From contig DATNIW010000026.1 of assembly GCA_035604215.1 (NCBI GenBank), positions 1 to 8,320 on the forward strand: 8,320 nucleotides of DNA, given 5' to 3'. Under the pieces are notes generated by a model. The model searched no databases. It was given only the letters and a program-made list of their open reading frames with translations, and was not told where the DNA came from. Positions 1-6,133 of this stretch are shown here, piece after piece (positions within the stretch are counted from its first letter, which is position 1; every line of letters begins with the position of its first letter). The DNA comes from UBA5070 sp035604215 (GTDB taxonomy: Bacteria; Fibrobacterota; Fibrobacteria; UBA5070). The position numbers and the translations under genes are program-made.

Positions 1-19
1 TGGCGAGCCAGACGGTCAT
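1..19 (-). CDS. Possible start of a further minus-strand gene (cut by window edge)
   Basis: On the minus strand an ATG at 19-17 opens a frame reading M-T-V-W-L-A up to the window edge. A GAGGA stretch lies about three bases upstream, closer than ideal for a ribosome binding site. It begins 48 bases after the der stop codon in the same direction, so it could be the next operon gene. In many bacteria der is followed by plsY, whose product starts with a hydrophobic helix, and these residues are compatible with that. Six residues cannot establish it, so no symbol is given. Confidence 0.3.
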
Positions 20-67
20 GGATCCTCGGAATTCGGTTTGGGCGCTAAAAGTAGGAACGCCGCCCGG

Positions 68-1459
68 TCAGTCCTCGACGGAGGCGGGTGCGGGCGGCGG
101 CAGGATCCCACCGAAGCGCGCGAGGTCGTCGTCCAGGCGCAGCTCCAGCCGTTGGCGGAAACTGATCCGCAGGGGAACCCCGGCGAGATCGAAGTATTCG
201 ATGGCCCGCGCCCGCAGGTAGCGCCGGTAGGCCTCCGACACCAGGTCGGGATTCTCGGTCTCGAAGGCGAGCATGGGCGGGTCCACGTGCACCTGGCAGC
301 AGCGGGTGAGGCGGACCGGGTGGCCGTGGGCGTAGGGTGGAGTCTGCGCTCCCAAGGCCTTCTGGAAGTATTCGATCACGTTGTCGCGGCCCATGATCTT
401 GCGCAGGCCCTTGCGCACCCGCTGGACCTCTTCCAGCAACCTCGGGACCCGTTGTCCCGTGCGGCCGGAAAAGGCCACCACGGGAGTTTCCGCGAGTGCA
501 GGGATCCTGCCACGCATGTCCTTGACCAGAAGGTCGAAGGTCTTGTGGTCCTTCTCCAGCGCATCCCACTTGGAGAGTCCCAGGACCAATCCCTTGCCCG
601 CCTCCTCCACCTGGCGCAGGATGCGCAGATCCTGTTCGGGAAGCCCTTCTTCCAGGCAATCCACCAGGAGGATCACCACGTGCGAACGCCGGATGGATTC
701 CAGCGAGCGCATGTTGCTGTAGTACTCGATGTCGTCGTGGACCCGGGCCTTCTTGCGCAGACCCGCGGTGTCGGTCACCACAAAGTGGTGGCCCTCCCAG
801 ACGAAGGAAGCGTCGATGGAGTCGCGGGTGGTGCCCGGGATTTCCGACACGATCATGCGGTCCTGGCCCAGAAGCCGGTTCACCAGGGTGCTCTTGCCCG
901 CGTTGGGCCGGCCCAGGATTGCCACCCGAATGCGTTCGTCCGGCTCGTGAGCTCCACCGGGAGGGATCAGATCCCGCAGGCGCTCGGCCAACCCGTCCAA
1001 GCCGTACCCCATGGTGGCCGACACGCAGTTGGCGGGTCCCATGCCCAGTTGCAGCCACTCGGACACCGCTTCGCGATCCTGGGGGCGCTCGGCCTTGTTG
1101 GCCAGGAGCAGGATGGTCTTGCCCTTGCGCTGCACGGCGCGCGCCAACTGCAGGTCGTCGTAGGTGACCCCGGTGCGGGCGTCGATCATGAACAGCACCA
1201 CGTCCGCGGATTCCACCGCGAGATCGATCTGGTGGCGGACCTGTTCGGCCAGCGGGTCGATGGACTCGTCGATGAACCCGCCGGTGTCCACCAGGTCCAC
1301 GCGCCTGCCGTCGAACTCCCATTCCTGGAAGTGCCGGTCGCGGGTGACGCCGGGTCGGTCGTCCACCACCGCGGCGCGGTGTCCCAGCAGGCGGTTGAAG
1401 AGGGAGGACTTGCCCACGTTGGCCCGGCCGACGATGGCGATGCATGGTCGCTGGGTCAT
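68..1459 (-). CDS. der: Ribosome-assembly GTPase Der (EngA), double G domain
   Basis: This 463-residue protein has the architecture unique to Der: two tandem GTPase domains and a C-terminal KH-like domain, at normal family length. Domain 1 shows G1 GRANVGKS (11-18), PGVTRDR (36-42), G3 DTGG (58-61), G4 NKAE (121-124) and G5 SAT (147-149). Domain 2 shows G1 GRPNAGKS (183-190), PGTTRDS (208-214), G3 DTAG (230-233), G4 SKWD (296-299) and SGR (331-333) at G5. The KH-like domain spans about 355-437 and includes YRRYLRARAIEYFDLAGVP. Der family members act in the cytoplasm in 50S subunit maturation and are usually essential. The ATG start gives the typical N-terminus MTQRPCIAIVGRANVGKS, although no Shine-Dalgarno is visible. 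It lies 21 bases after the stop of the beta-barrel-like gene in the same direction and is probably co-transcribed with it. Both G4 motifs depart from NKxD (NKAE, SKWD). Confidence 0.96.
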   Translation of the reverse strand: MTQRPCIAIVGRANVGKSSLFNRLLGHRAAVVDDRPGVTRDRHFQEWEFDGRRVDLVDTGGFIDESIDPLAEQVRHQIDLAVESADVVLFMIDARTGVTYDDLQLARAVQRKGKTILLLANKAERPQDREAVSEWLQLGMGPANCVSATMGYGLDGLAERLRDLIPPGGAHEPDERIRVAILGRPNAGKSTLVNRLLGQDRMIVSEIPGTTRDSIDASFVWEGHHFVVTDTAGLRKKARVHDDIEYYSNMRSLESIRRSHVVILLVDCLEEGLPEQDLRILRQVEEAGKGLVLGLSKWDALEKDHKTFDLLVKDMRGRIPALAETPVVAFSGRTGQRVPRLLEEVQRVRKGLRKIMGRDNVIEYFQKALGAQTPPYAHGHPVRLTRCCQVHVDPPMLAFETENPDLVSEAYRRYLRARAIEYFDLAGVPLRISFRQRLELRLDDDLARFGGILPPPAPASVED

Positions 1460-1480
1460 AAGGGAAGCGAAGTTAGAAAC

Positions 1481-2293
1481 TCAGTTCTCGAAGGAGCCCA
1501 CGATTCCCAGCGAGAGTCCGGCGGTGCCGTAGGTGTTGCGCCCCGCGAAGACCACGGGCAGCTTCACTTCCAGGTTCCAATCCTCGTCCAGTTCCAGGAT
1601 GCATCCCGGCACGGCGGTGACGCTCTGCTGCTCGTTCGTCTGGACCACGCCCTTCAAACTGTTGGACCCGAAGCGGTTCCATTGCATCCCGAAGGTGGGT
1701 GCGACGCCTTCGTCCAACTGGATCCCCGCGTTGAACAGAGCCACCTGCTGGCTCCCCGGCCGGTATCCGGAGGACGTCTGGGGGGTGATGGACCAGGTGC
1801 CGTACCCGTCGATCCAACGATTGGCCTTGTGGTACCCGCCCCAGCCGCCGAAGGTGAAACCCCATTCGGGATCGAACCCGACCACCTTCTCGTTGCCCAG
1901 CGGGAAGTCGAACCCGAAGAGAGGTCCGACTCCGGTCTTGGCGACATCGACCTTGGCGACCAGGGAAACGCGGTCGAAACCCGTGTACCAGTCGTCCCGC
2001 GGGGGCACACCCAGCGCGGCCCAGTCGGCGTCGCGGAACACCCAAGGCATGGTGATCTCCAGGTCCGAGGATTCGCTCATTCCGTACTTGAAGGTGGCGT
2101 CCATCCCCAAGGCGATGGGCGCGGTGGGGCTGGGGGCGGAGTAGTACGCCCATTTGTCGCTCAACATCTGGTAGGTCGCGTCCACCCGGGTGTAGAAGCC
2201 GGCCTCCATGTCGCCTTGGGCCAGGAGGGGTTTTTCGTCCAGTGCGAACACGGGCAGGGAGATCAAGCAGAGAGTCAAGAGCAGCTTGCGCAT
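1481..2293 (-). CDS. Secreted, probable outer-membrane beta-barrel protein of unknown function
   Basis: The 270-residue product starts with a clear signal peptide (MRKLLLTLCLISLPVFA, cleavage after A17). The mature part is rich in Gly, aromatic residues and short alternating polar/hydrophobic stretches, for example DLEITMPWVFRD, FDRVSLVAKVDV, GPLFGFDFPLG and EWGFTFGGWGGYHK. It ends in the amphipathic strand AGLSLGIVGSF. This resembles small outer-membrane barrels annotated as MetA-pathway or transporter-like proteins, but I recognise no diagnostic motif, so the role is unknown. An in-frame TTG at 2311 has GGAGG only three bases upstream and would add MYRYRP; the ATG at 2293 gives the cleaner signal peptide but lacks a close Shine-Dalgarno. 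The gene is divergent from the first PEGA gene and immediately upstream of der in the same direction. Confidence 0.72.
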   Translation of the reverse strand: MRKLLLTLCLISLPVFALDEKPLLAQGDMEAGFYTRVDATYQMLSDKWAYYSAPSPTAPIALGMDATFKYGMSESSDLEITMPWVFRDADWAALGVPPRDDWYTGFDRVSLVAKVDVAKTGVGPLFGFDFPLGNEKVVGFDPEWGFTFGGWGGYHKANRWIDGYGTWSITPQTSSGYRPGSQQVALFNAGIQLDEGVAPTFGMQWNRFGSNSLKGVVQTNEQQSVTAVPGCILELDEDWNLEVKLPVVFAGRNTYGTAGLSLGIVGSFEN

Positions 2294-2388
2294 AGGGCGG
2301 TAACGATACAAATGCCTCCGGAGTCTTCCTTCTTCCAGGGCGGCGTTCCCATTGACTTCGGATCCGGGATTTCCGACCTTCTTCCTCC
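2294..2388. promoter_or_regulatory. Divergent intergenic region between the left block and the PEGA genes
   Basis: This 95-base gap separates a minus-strand gene from a plus-strand gene, so promoters for both should lie here or overlap its edges. On the plus strand TTGACT at 2352-2357 is a good -35-like hexamer, but the sequence 17 bases later (GACCTT) is a poor -10. I find no convincing -10/-35 pair for the minus strand. The TTGACT block is repeated upstream of the second PEGA gene. Confidence 0.4.
2352..2388 (+). promoter_or_regulatory. Conserved leader, copy 1 (TTGACT block)
   Basis: The 37 bases before the first PEGA gene match the 36 bases before the second. Both contain ATTGACTTCG, then GATTTC 16 bases after the TTG, then TTCTT 27 bases after it, and end in CC before the ATG. 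TTGACT could be a -35 element, but the -10 is weak. The similarity may mark a retained promoter or simply duplicated sequence. There is no G-rich Shine-Dalgarno in the leader. Confidence 0.35.
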
Positions 2389-3534
2389 ATGCACCGCACC
2401 CCGATCCCCAGCATCCTGCCGCGCTCCCTCCTGATGGCGCTGATTCCTTTCGGCTTGGTCTCGGCGAGAAGCATCAACACCTCGGAGCCCGATCCCGATC
2501 TTCCTCGTGCCGTGCTGGTGGGATTTCGCGACACCTCCGGGGAAAACCAACTGCCCTCCCGCCTCCAGAGAGACCTGCAGTCGGAACTGGCTGGAACCGG
2601 AAAATGGCGCCTGCAGTCCGGATCCGTGGTGGATTCGACGCTTCGGCGGATCGCCCGCTCCGACTCGGACTGCACGGATTCGTGCATGGAGTCCCTGGGA
2701 AGGTCGTTGGACGCGCGGATCCTGTTCGTTCCCCACCTGACCGTCGAGGAAGGTGCCACGCACCTGACCTTGATGGAGATCCATCTGGACAGCCAACTTG
2801 TCATGGACCGCGCCGATGCCGAACTCGGAGAGCCCCGGGCGGGGACCATCGAACGGTTGGCCCATCTGGTGGTGGAGCGGATCGCCGACGAATCCCCCGG
2901 CACCGAATCGGACTCGGGTCCGGCCACCGAGAACAGCCGAGTCACGTCCGCCATCCACGTGGAGACCTTCCCGCCCCACGAAGTGTGGATCGACGGGAGC
3001 GACGTCGGAACCGGGCCTCTGACCCGTGAGGTGTGGCCGGGTGAACACCGCGTGTCCGTGGTTCCCCAACCCCGGTCCGACCCGGACGCGGCTGCACCGC
3101 GTTCCTCCGATTTCGAGTGCGAGCCGGTGGTCTCCTTCGGGTTCCTGTGGGTGCAGCCGATGCATGGCTACAGGGAGCGCAACTGGCACCCGCATGCGGC
3201 AGGCGGTCGCGCCATCGGATCCGGATCTTCCGGACCGATCCGAAACGAACGACCTTCCCACCACGGGGGCGGACACTCCGGCGACGATGCTGGAGCCATC
3301 GTCGCGGGTGCAGCGGTGGCGGCCATCGGCATCGGCCTTTTGGCCGCTGCCGCTTCCCAACCGGATTCCGTCTGGGACCAGACCTGGCAGGATGTCGATG
3401 TGAGGGCCGGAGACACCGTGCAAGTCGCGTTCCAACGGACATCGACCGGAAACGAGGGACTGAAGGTCCTGGGAGTGCTGGCTCTGGTCTTCGGGGTCGT
3501 CTTGATCGTGGCGGTCGCCTCCAGCCAGCACTGA
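2389..3534 (+). CDS. Envelope protein with CsgG/TolB-N-like and PEGA domains, tandem copy 1
   Basis: The 381-residue product starts with a signal peptide (hydrophobic core SLLMALIPFGLVSA, cleavage near residue 26). Residues 39-167 form a domain of the CsgG/FlgO/TolB-N type: a first strand RAVLVGF, a Cys pair in DCTDSCMESLG (C95, C99), then ARILFVPHL and a strand of the 'lid' type, LTLMEIHLDSQLVMDRADAE. Residues 187-226 are a PEGA-like repeat (IHVETFPPHEVWIDG, GPLT, WPGEHRVSV), a beta-sandwich usually found outside the cytoplasmic membrane. A His/Gly/Ser-rich linker follows (260-300), then two hydrophobic segments (301-323 and 357-378) that probably span or associate with a membrane. The precise function is unknown; such domains often occur in envelope sensing or assembly proteins. 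The start is the first in-frame ATG after the conserved leader; an ATG at codon 16 is the alternative. Confidence 0.78.
   Translation: MHRTPIPSILPRSLLMALIPFGLVSARSINTSEPDPDLPRAVLVGFRDTSGENQLPSRLQRDLQSELAGTGKWRLQSGSVVDSTLRRIARSDSDCTDSCMESLGRSLDARILFVPHLTVEEGATHLTLMEIHLDSQLVMDRADAELGEPRAGTIERLAHLVVERIADESPGTESDSGPATENSRVTSAIHVETFPPHEVWIDGSDVGTGPLTREVWPGEHRVSVVPQPRSDPDAAAPRSSDFECEPVVSFGFLWVQPMHGYRERNWHPHAAGGRAIGSGSSGPIRNERPSHHGGGHSGDDAGAIVAGAAVAAIGIGLLAAAASQPDSVWDQTWQDVDVRAGDTVQVAFQRTSTGNEGLKVLGVLALVFGVVLIVAVASSQH
2500..2889 (+). repeat. Duplicated domain segment, copy 1
   Basis: This 390-base segment aligns without gaps, at a constant offset of 1222 bases, with 3722-4111. By hand alignment the encoded residues are about 80% identical, and long runs are identical in DNA, such as the region around 2683-2706. 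It encodes the CsgG/TolB-N-like domain of the first PEGA protein. Confidence 0.85.
3215..3243. repeat. Inverted repeat inside the linker of PEGA copy 1
   Basis: TCGGATC at 3215-3221 is complementary to GATCCGA at 3237-3243, and CCGGA/TCCGG with a three-base loop (3221-3233) is nested within. It lies in the coding linker that is not conserved in the second copy. No T-run follows, so it does not look like a terminator. It may be a chance result of Gly/Ser codon usage. Confidence 0.35.
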
Positions 3535-3574
3535 GGCGAGGCTACGGAGTCGATTCGACCGCGGACGCGGATCA

Positions 3575-3610
3575 TTGACTTCGCACCTCCGATTTCAGAT
3601 TTTCTTTGCC
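3575..3610 (+). promoter_or_regulatory. Conserved leader, copy 2 (TTGACT block)
   Basis: This leader matches the one before the first PEGA gene: TTGACTTCG, GATTTC and TTCTT fall at the same offsets, with one base fewer before the ATG. The TTG at 3575 is in frame with the gene here, but the equivalent TTG in copy 1 is out of frame. It is therefore better read as a noncoding leader than as a start codon. A -35-like TTGACT is present with a poor -10 (GATTTT at 17 bases). Confidence 0.35.
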
Positions 3611-4774
3611 ATGCGTCCTGTAATGGTTTGCGGCGTCTTTTCACTGGTCATGCTCGCCACTCTGGCCGAACCCGATGCGGTCTCCGCCAAGAGCCTTTGG
3701 GATCTGGGTCCGGATTCATCTCTGCCTCGCGCGGCGCTGGTGGGCTTTCGCGACACCTCGGCGGCCAACCGCCTGCCCTCCCGCCTCCAGAACGACCTGC
3801 GGTCGGCGCTGGCGGCGACCGGAAAATGGCGACTGCGGGAGGGAGACCCGGTGGATTCCACGCTGCGACGCCTGGCCGGGTCCGGCGGCGACTGCACCGA
3901 TTCATGCATGGAGTCCCTGGGAAGGTCGCTGGATGTCCGGATCCTGTTCGTTCCCCACCTGACCGAAGGGAACGGCGTCACCCATCTGACCTTGATGGAG
4001 ATCCACCTGGACAGCCAACTGGTTATGGACAGGGCCGACGCGGAACTGGGCGAGCCGCAGGCGGGAACCATCGAGAAGTTGGCCCACCTGGTGGTGGAGC
4101 GGATTGCCGAATCCTCTCCCTCCCGTGGGGATTCCGTGCAGCCGTCCTCCTCGTCCTCCCTCTCCGCACCGGCGCCTTCCCCACCCCCGTCCCAGGCCGC
4201 CTACGGTACCGGCGCGATCCGGGTGGAAACCTATCCGGCGCACGAGGTCTGGGTCGACGGTGTCGCCGCCGGAATCGGCCCCTTGACCCTGCCGGTGTGG
4301 CCGGGTGTGCATCGCGTTTCGGTGGTTCCCCTGTCCGAAGTCGGACAGGAACCTGTTACCTACGAGTACGAATGCGTGCCCGTGGTCTCCTTCGACTATT
4401 TGTGGGGGATGCCAATGCACGGATACGGATACGGATACCGCTACGGGTATCCGCCCGTGGTCCGGGCACGCGGCTGGGGCGGGCCATACCACCATGGATA
4501 CTACCGCGGTGGATACGGGTACCCGGGCGCGTTCGTCGCGGGCGCGGCGGTGACCACCGTGGGTGCCGGATTGTTGGTGGCTGCCGACGACCGACCGAAT
4601 TTCGTCTGGGACCGAGCCTACCAGGACGTCACCGTGAGGGCCCGGGACACCGTCCACGTGGCCTTCCACGAGATGGAGGACCGTCGAAACGACGACGCCA
4701 TGACGGTCCTGGGGGTCTTCACCCTGTTCTTCGGCGTCGTCCTGCTGACCGCGGTGCTCTCCGGGCCGCGTTGA
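3611..4774 (+). CDS. Envelope protein with CsgG/TolB-N-like and PEGA domains, tandem copy 2
   Basis: This is the paralogue of the preceding gene, 76 bases downstream in the same direction. The product has 387 residues from the ATG at 3611, with signal peptide MRPVMVCGVFSLVML to about A26. From this start, residues 38-167 number exactly as in copy 1 and carry the same motifs: RAALVGF, DCTDSCMESLG (C95, C99), VRILFVPHL, LTLMEIHLDSQLVMDRADAE. A Ser/Pro-rich linker (169-196) follows, then a PEGA-like repeat (202-240: IRVETYPAHEVWVDG, GPLT, WPGVHRVSV). The conserved block ECVPVVSFDYLWGMPMHGY leads into a Gly/Tyr-rich stretch (271-305). Two hydrophobic segments follow (306-325 and 364-384). An in-frame TTG at 3575 would extend the protein by 12 residues, but comparison with copy 1 argues against it. 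The function is unknown; the tail suggests membrane attachment and the domains suggest a periplasmic role. Confidence 0.78.
   Translation: MRPVMVCGVFSLVMLATLAEPDAVSAKSLWDLGPDSSLPRAALVGFRDTSAANRLPSRLQNDLRSALAATGKWRLREGDPVDSTLRRLAGSGGDCTDSCMESLGRSLDVRILFVPHLTEGNGVTHLTLMEIHLDSQLVMDRADAELGEPQAGTIEKLAHLVVERIAESSPSRGDSVQPSSSSSLSAPAPSPPPSQAAYGTGAIRVETYPAHEVWVDGVAAGIGPLTLPVWPGVHRVSVVPLSEVGQEPVTYEYECVPVVSFDYLWGMPMHGYGYGYRYGYPPVVRARGWGGPYHHGYYRGGYGYPGAFVAGAAVTTVGAGLLVAADDRPNFVWDRAYQDVTVRARDTVHVAFHEMEDRRNDDAMTVLGVFTLFFGVVLLTAVLSGPR
3722..4111 (+). repeat. Duplicated domain segment, copy 2
   Basis: This is the partner of the segment at 2500-2889, aligned without gaps. The encoded domain differs at about 25 of 133 positions by hand count. 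Differences cluster around the residues flanking the CxxxC motif and in the loop after FVPHLT, while the core strands are identical. A tandem duplication is the simplest origin. Confidence 0.85.
4421..4438 (+). repeat. Three tandem GGATAC hexamers in the Gly/Tyr-rich linker
   Basis: The hexamer GGATAC occurs three times in a row and encodes GYGYGY at residues 271-276 of the second PEGA protein. Related Gly-Tyr codons continue to about 4530. At the same position the first copy reads GYRERN, so the repeat probably expanded after duplication. Tandem hexamers keep the frame if the copy number changes. Confidence 0.8.
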
Positions 4775-4809
4775 GGGCAAGGACCCGCTCGTGAGGCCGC
4801 TCCTCGGTG

Positions 4810-4838
4810 CCGACAATCCTACCTCTTGTTGCTAGGTT
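4810..4838 (+). promoter_or_regulatory. Candidate promoter upstream of the DUF4380-like gene
   Basis: CCGACA at 4810-4815 (four of six matches to TTGACA) is separated by 17 bases from TAGGTT at 4833-4838, which is preceded by TGC as in an extended -10 element. It would give a leader of about 26 bases carrying the GGAGGG ribosome binding site. The call rests on pattern only, in a GC-rich genome whose promoter consensus is unknown. Confidence 0.3.
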
Positions 4839-4856
4839 CCGGGAAAGGTCCGCACC

Positions 4857-4862
4857 GGAGGG
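4857..4862 (+). promoter_or_regulatory. Ribosome binding site deciding the start at 4871
   Basis: GGAGGG lies eight bases before the ATG at 4871. It supports that start over an in-frame TTG at 4826, which has no such site and would place 15 charged, unlikely residues before the signal peptide. Confidence 0.75.
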
Positions 4863-4870
4863 TTTGGAGC

Positions 4871-5917
4871 ATGAAGCAGGCGACGAGCGGATTGGTTCTT
4901 TTCGGCTTGGCCTTCGGGGCATCCGCCGCGAATTGGATCCGATCCGGAACCACGTGGGATGGTTCGTGGGGCTCCTACCACATGACCGTGGACACCAGCC
5001 TGGCCGGACGGATCACCCTGTTCCAATACAAGAACCTGGACGCGATCAAGCCTGGCAGCGACCAAGGGGCCTTTTTCTGGCCGGCGCCTCAAGCGCGCTG
5101 GCTGCCGCAGAACAACTGGCCGCCTCCGACCTCCTTCAACGATACGGCCTATACCGCCTCCACCGATTCCAGCGGCGCCGAGCTGGTGCTGGTGGGGCCG
5201 GTGGACGCCTACACAAAGCTGCGGGTGACCAAGCGATTCTCCTACGACGCGGCCAAGGACAAGATGTCCCTGACCTACACCACCACGAACACCGCGTCCG
5301 ACAGCGCGAGACACTTCGCGCCCTGGGAAATTTCGCAGGGATTTTCGGGGAGCCTCCTCTTCTTCCCGAAGGCGACCGATTTCAAGTTTGCGAATCCACC
5401 TGGCTCGGCACTCCAGCCCGATCTCCCCCTCACGCGCGACGACTCCCTGGGATGGTACCTGGACGCGGGGTATACCGGGAACAAATTCTACAGAGATGGC
5501 GGCGAGGGTTGGATGGCCCAATTGAAGGACAGTCTGCTGTTCGTGAAGCAGTACCAAGATGTCGATTCGCTCCATTTCCCGCCCGGCGAATCGGACGTCG
5601 AAGGCTACACGAGCGGACAGTACATCGAGAACGAGGTGCTCGGAGCCTGGGTCGTGATCCCGCCGCGGGACTCGGTTTCATGGACCGTCCGCTGGGGATG
5701 CGCCATCCTCCCGAAAACCGCCAACCTCCAGGTGGGATCGGACGACTTGAAAAAGGCCGCCAGGGCCTTGGCCGCTTCCGCGACCACATCCGTCCATCCC
5801 TTCCCGCCGCCGCCGTCGAAGCGCGTTCCCTTCGTCGATGCCCGCGGCCGCCTGCTTTCGAAATCCGACCGCCTCCTCCAAGCCGGCTCGCTGGGGGTGC
5901 TCCGAATCGTTCCCTGA
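4871..5917 (+). CDS. Secreted DUF4380-like (mutarotase-fold) protein with VDARGR tail
   Basis: The 348-residue product starts with a signal peptide (MKQATSGLVLFGLAFGASA, cleavage near residue 19). The mature part resembles DUF4380, a beta-sandwich family related to galactose mutarotase-like domains: GRITLFQYKN (47-55), GAFFWPAPQARW (66-77), NWPPP (82-86), then strands LVLVGPVDAYTKLRVTKRFSY, SLTYTTTNTA, and the conserved HFAPWEISQGFSGSLLFFP (148-166). Related folds bind or act on carbohydrates, so a role in sugar or glycan recognition is inferred, not shown. The last 35 residues (PFPPPPSKRVPFVDARGRLLS...) follow a Pro-rich linker and resemble the tail of the GH8 protein downstream, though shorter. 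A GGAGGG site fixes the start. The GH8 gene begins 216 bases later on the same strand; a joint transcription unit is possible but no promoter or terminator is clear between them. Confidence 0.7.
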   Translation: MKQATSGLVLFGLAFGASAANWIRSGTTWDGSWGSYHMTVDTSLAGRITLFQYKNLDAIKPGSDQGAFFWPAPQARWLPQNNWPPPTSFNDTAYTASTDSSGAELVLVGPVDAYTKLRVTKRFSYDAAKDKMSLTYTTTNTASDSARHFAPWEISQGFSGSLLFFPKATDFKFANPPGSALQPDLPLTRDDSLGWYLDAGYTGNKFYRDGGEGWMAQLKDSLLFVKQYQDVDSLHFPPGESDVEGYTSGQYIENEVLGAWVVIPPRDSVSWTVRWGCAILPKTANLQVGSDDLKKAARALAASATTSVHPFPPPPSKRVPFVDARGRLLSKSDRLLQAGSLGVLRIVP

Positions 5918-6122
5918 TTTTCCTCTGCGGGTCGGGACCATCGATGGCCATCTTCGAGGGACCGGAATCTCCATCTCGCTCCCTCGAGCTCGATCTCCGA
6001 AGACGTTCGCCCACGGCGTAGGGTGGGAGTGCCATCCCGTGGAAACCGGTTGCCGGATGCCCGCCTCCGCTTCGATCTTTCGCCTTCACGCCTCGAACGA
6101 GGTCGATCTCCCAAAAACTTCC

Positions 6123-6127
6123 AGGAG
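6123..6127 (+). promoter_or_regulatory. Ribosome binding site deciding a TTG start for the GH8 gene
   Basis: AGGAG lies six bases before a TTG at 6134. That start opens directly into a clean signal peptide. The upstream in-frame GTG at 6023 would add 37 Arg-rich residues unlike any leader. The rest of 5918-6122 shows no coding signature; a short CCTC-GAAC-GAGG hairpin at 6091-6102 is the only structure seen there. Confidence 0.75.
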
Positions 6128-6133
6128 CCTCCC

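Noticed and set aside
38..2434. A 798-codon open frame on the plus strand opposite der and the beta-barrel gene
   Set aside because: It mirrors two well-supported genes, has His/Val/Gln/Gly-rich composition with no domain motif, and is expected by chance in GC-rich antisense frames.
2275..3531. A 418-codon minus-strand frame opposite PEGA copy 1
   Set aside because: It has no recognisable motifs. A similar antisense frame exists opposite copy 2, as expected when the sense sequence is duplicated.
4792..4803. GAGG-CCGCT-CCTC hairpin after PEGA copy 2, considered as a terminator
   Set aside because: The stem is four pairs with no following T-run.
4807..6021. A 404-codon plus-strand frame overlapping the DUF4380-like gene
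   Set aside because: It is Arg/Gly/Pro-rich and overlaps a gene with a ribosome binding site, a signal peptide and family motifs.
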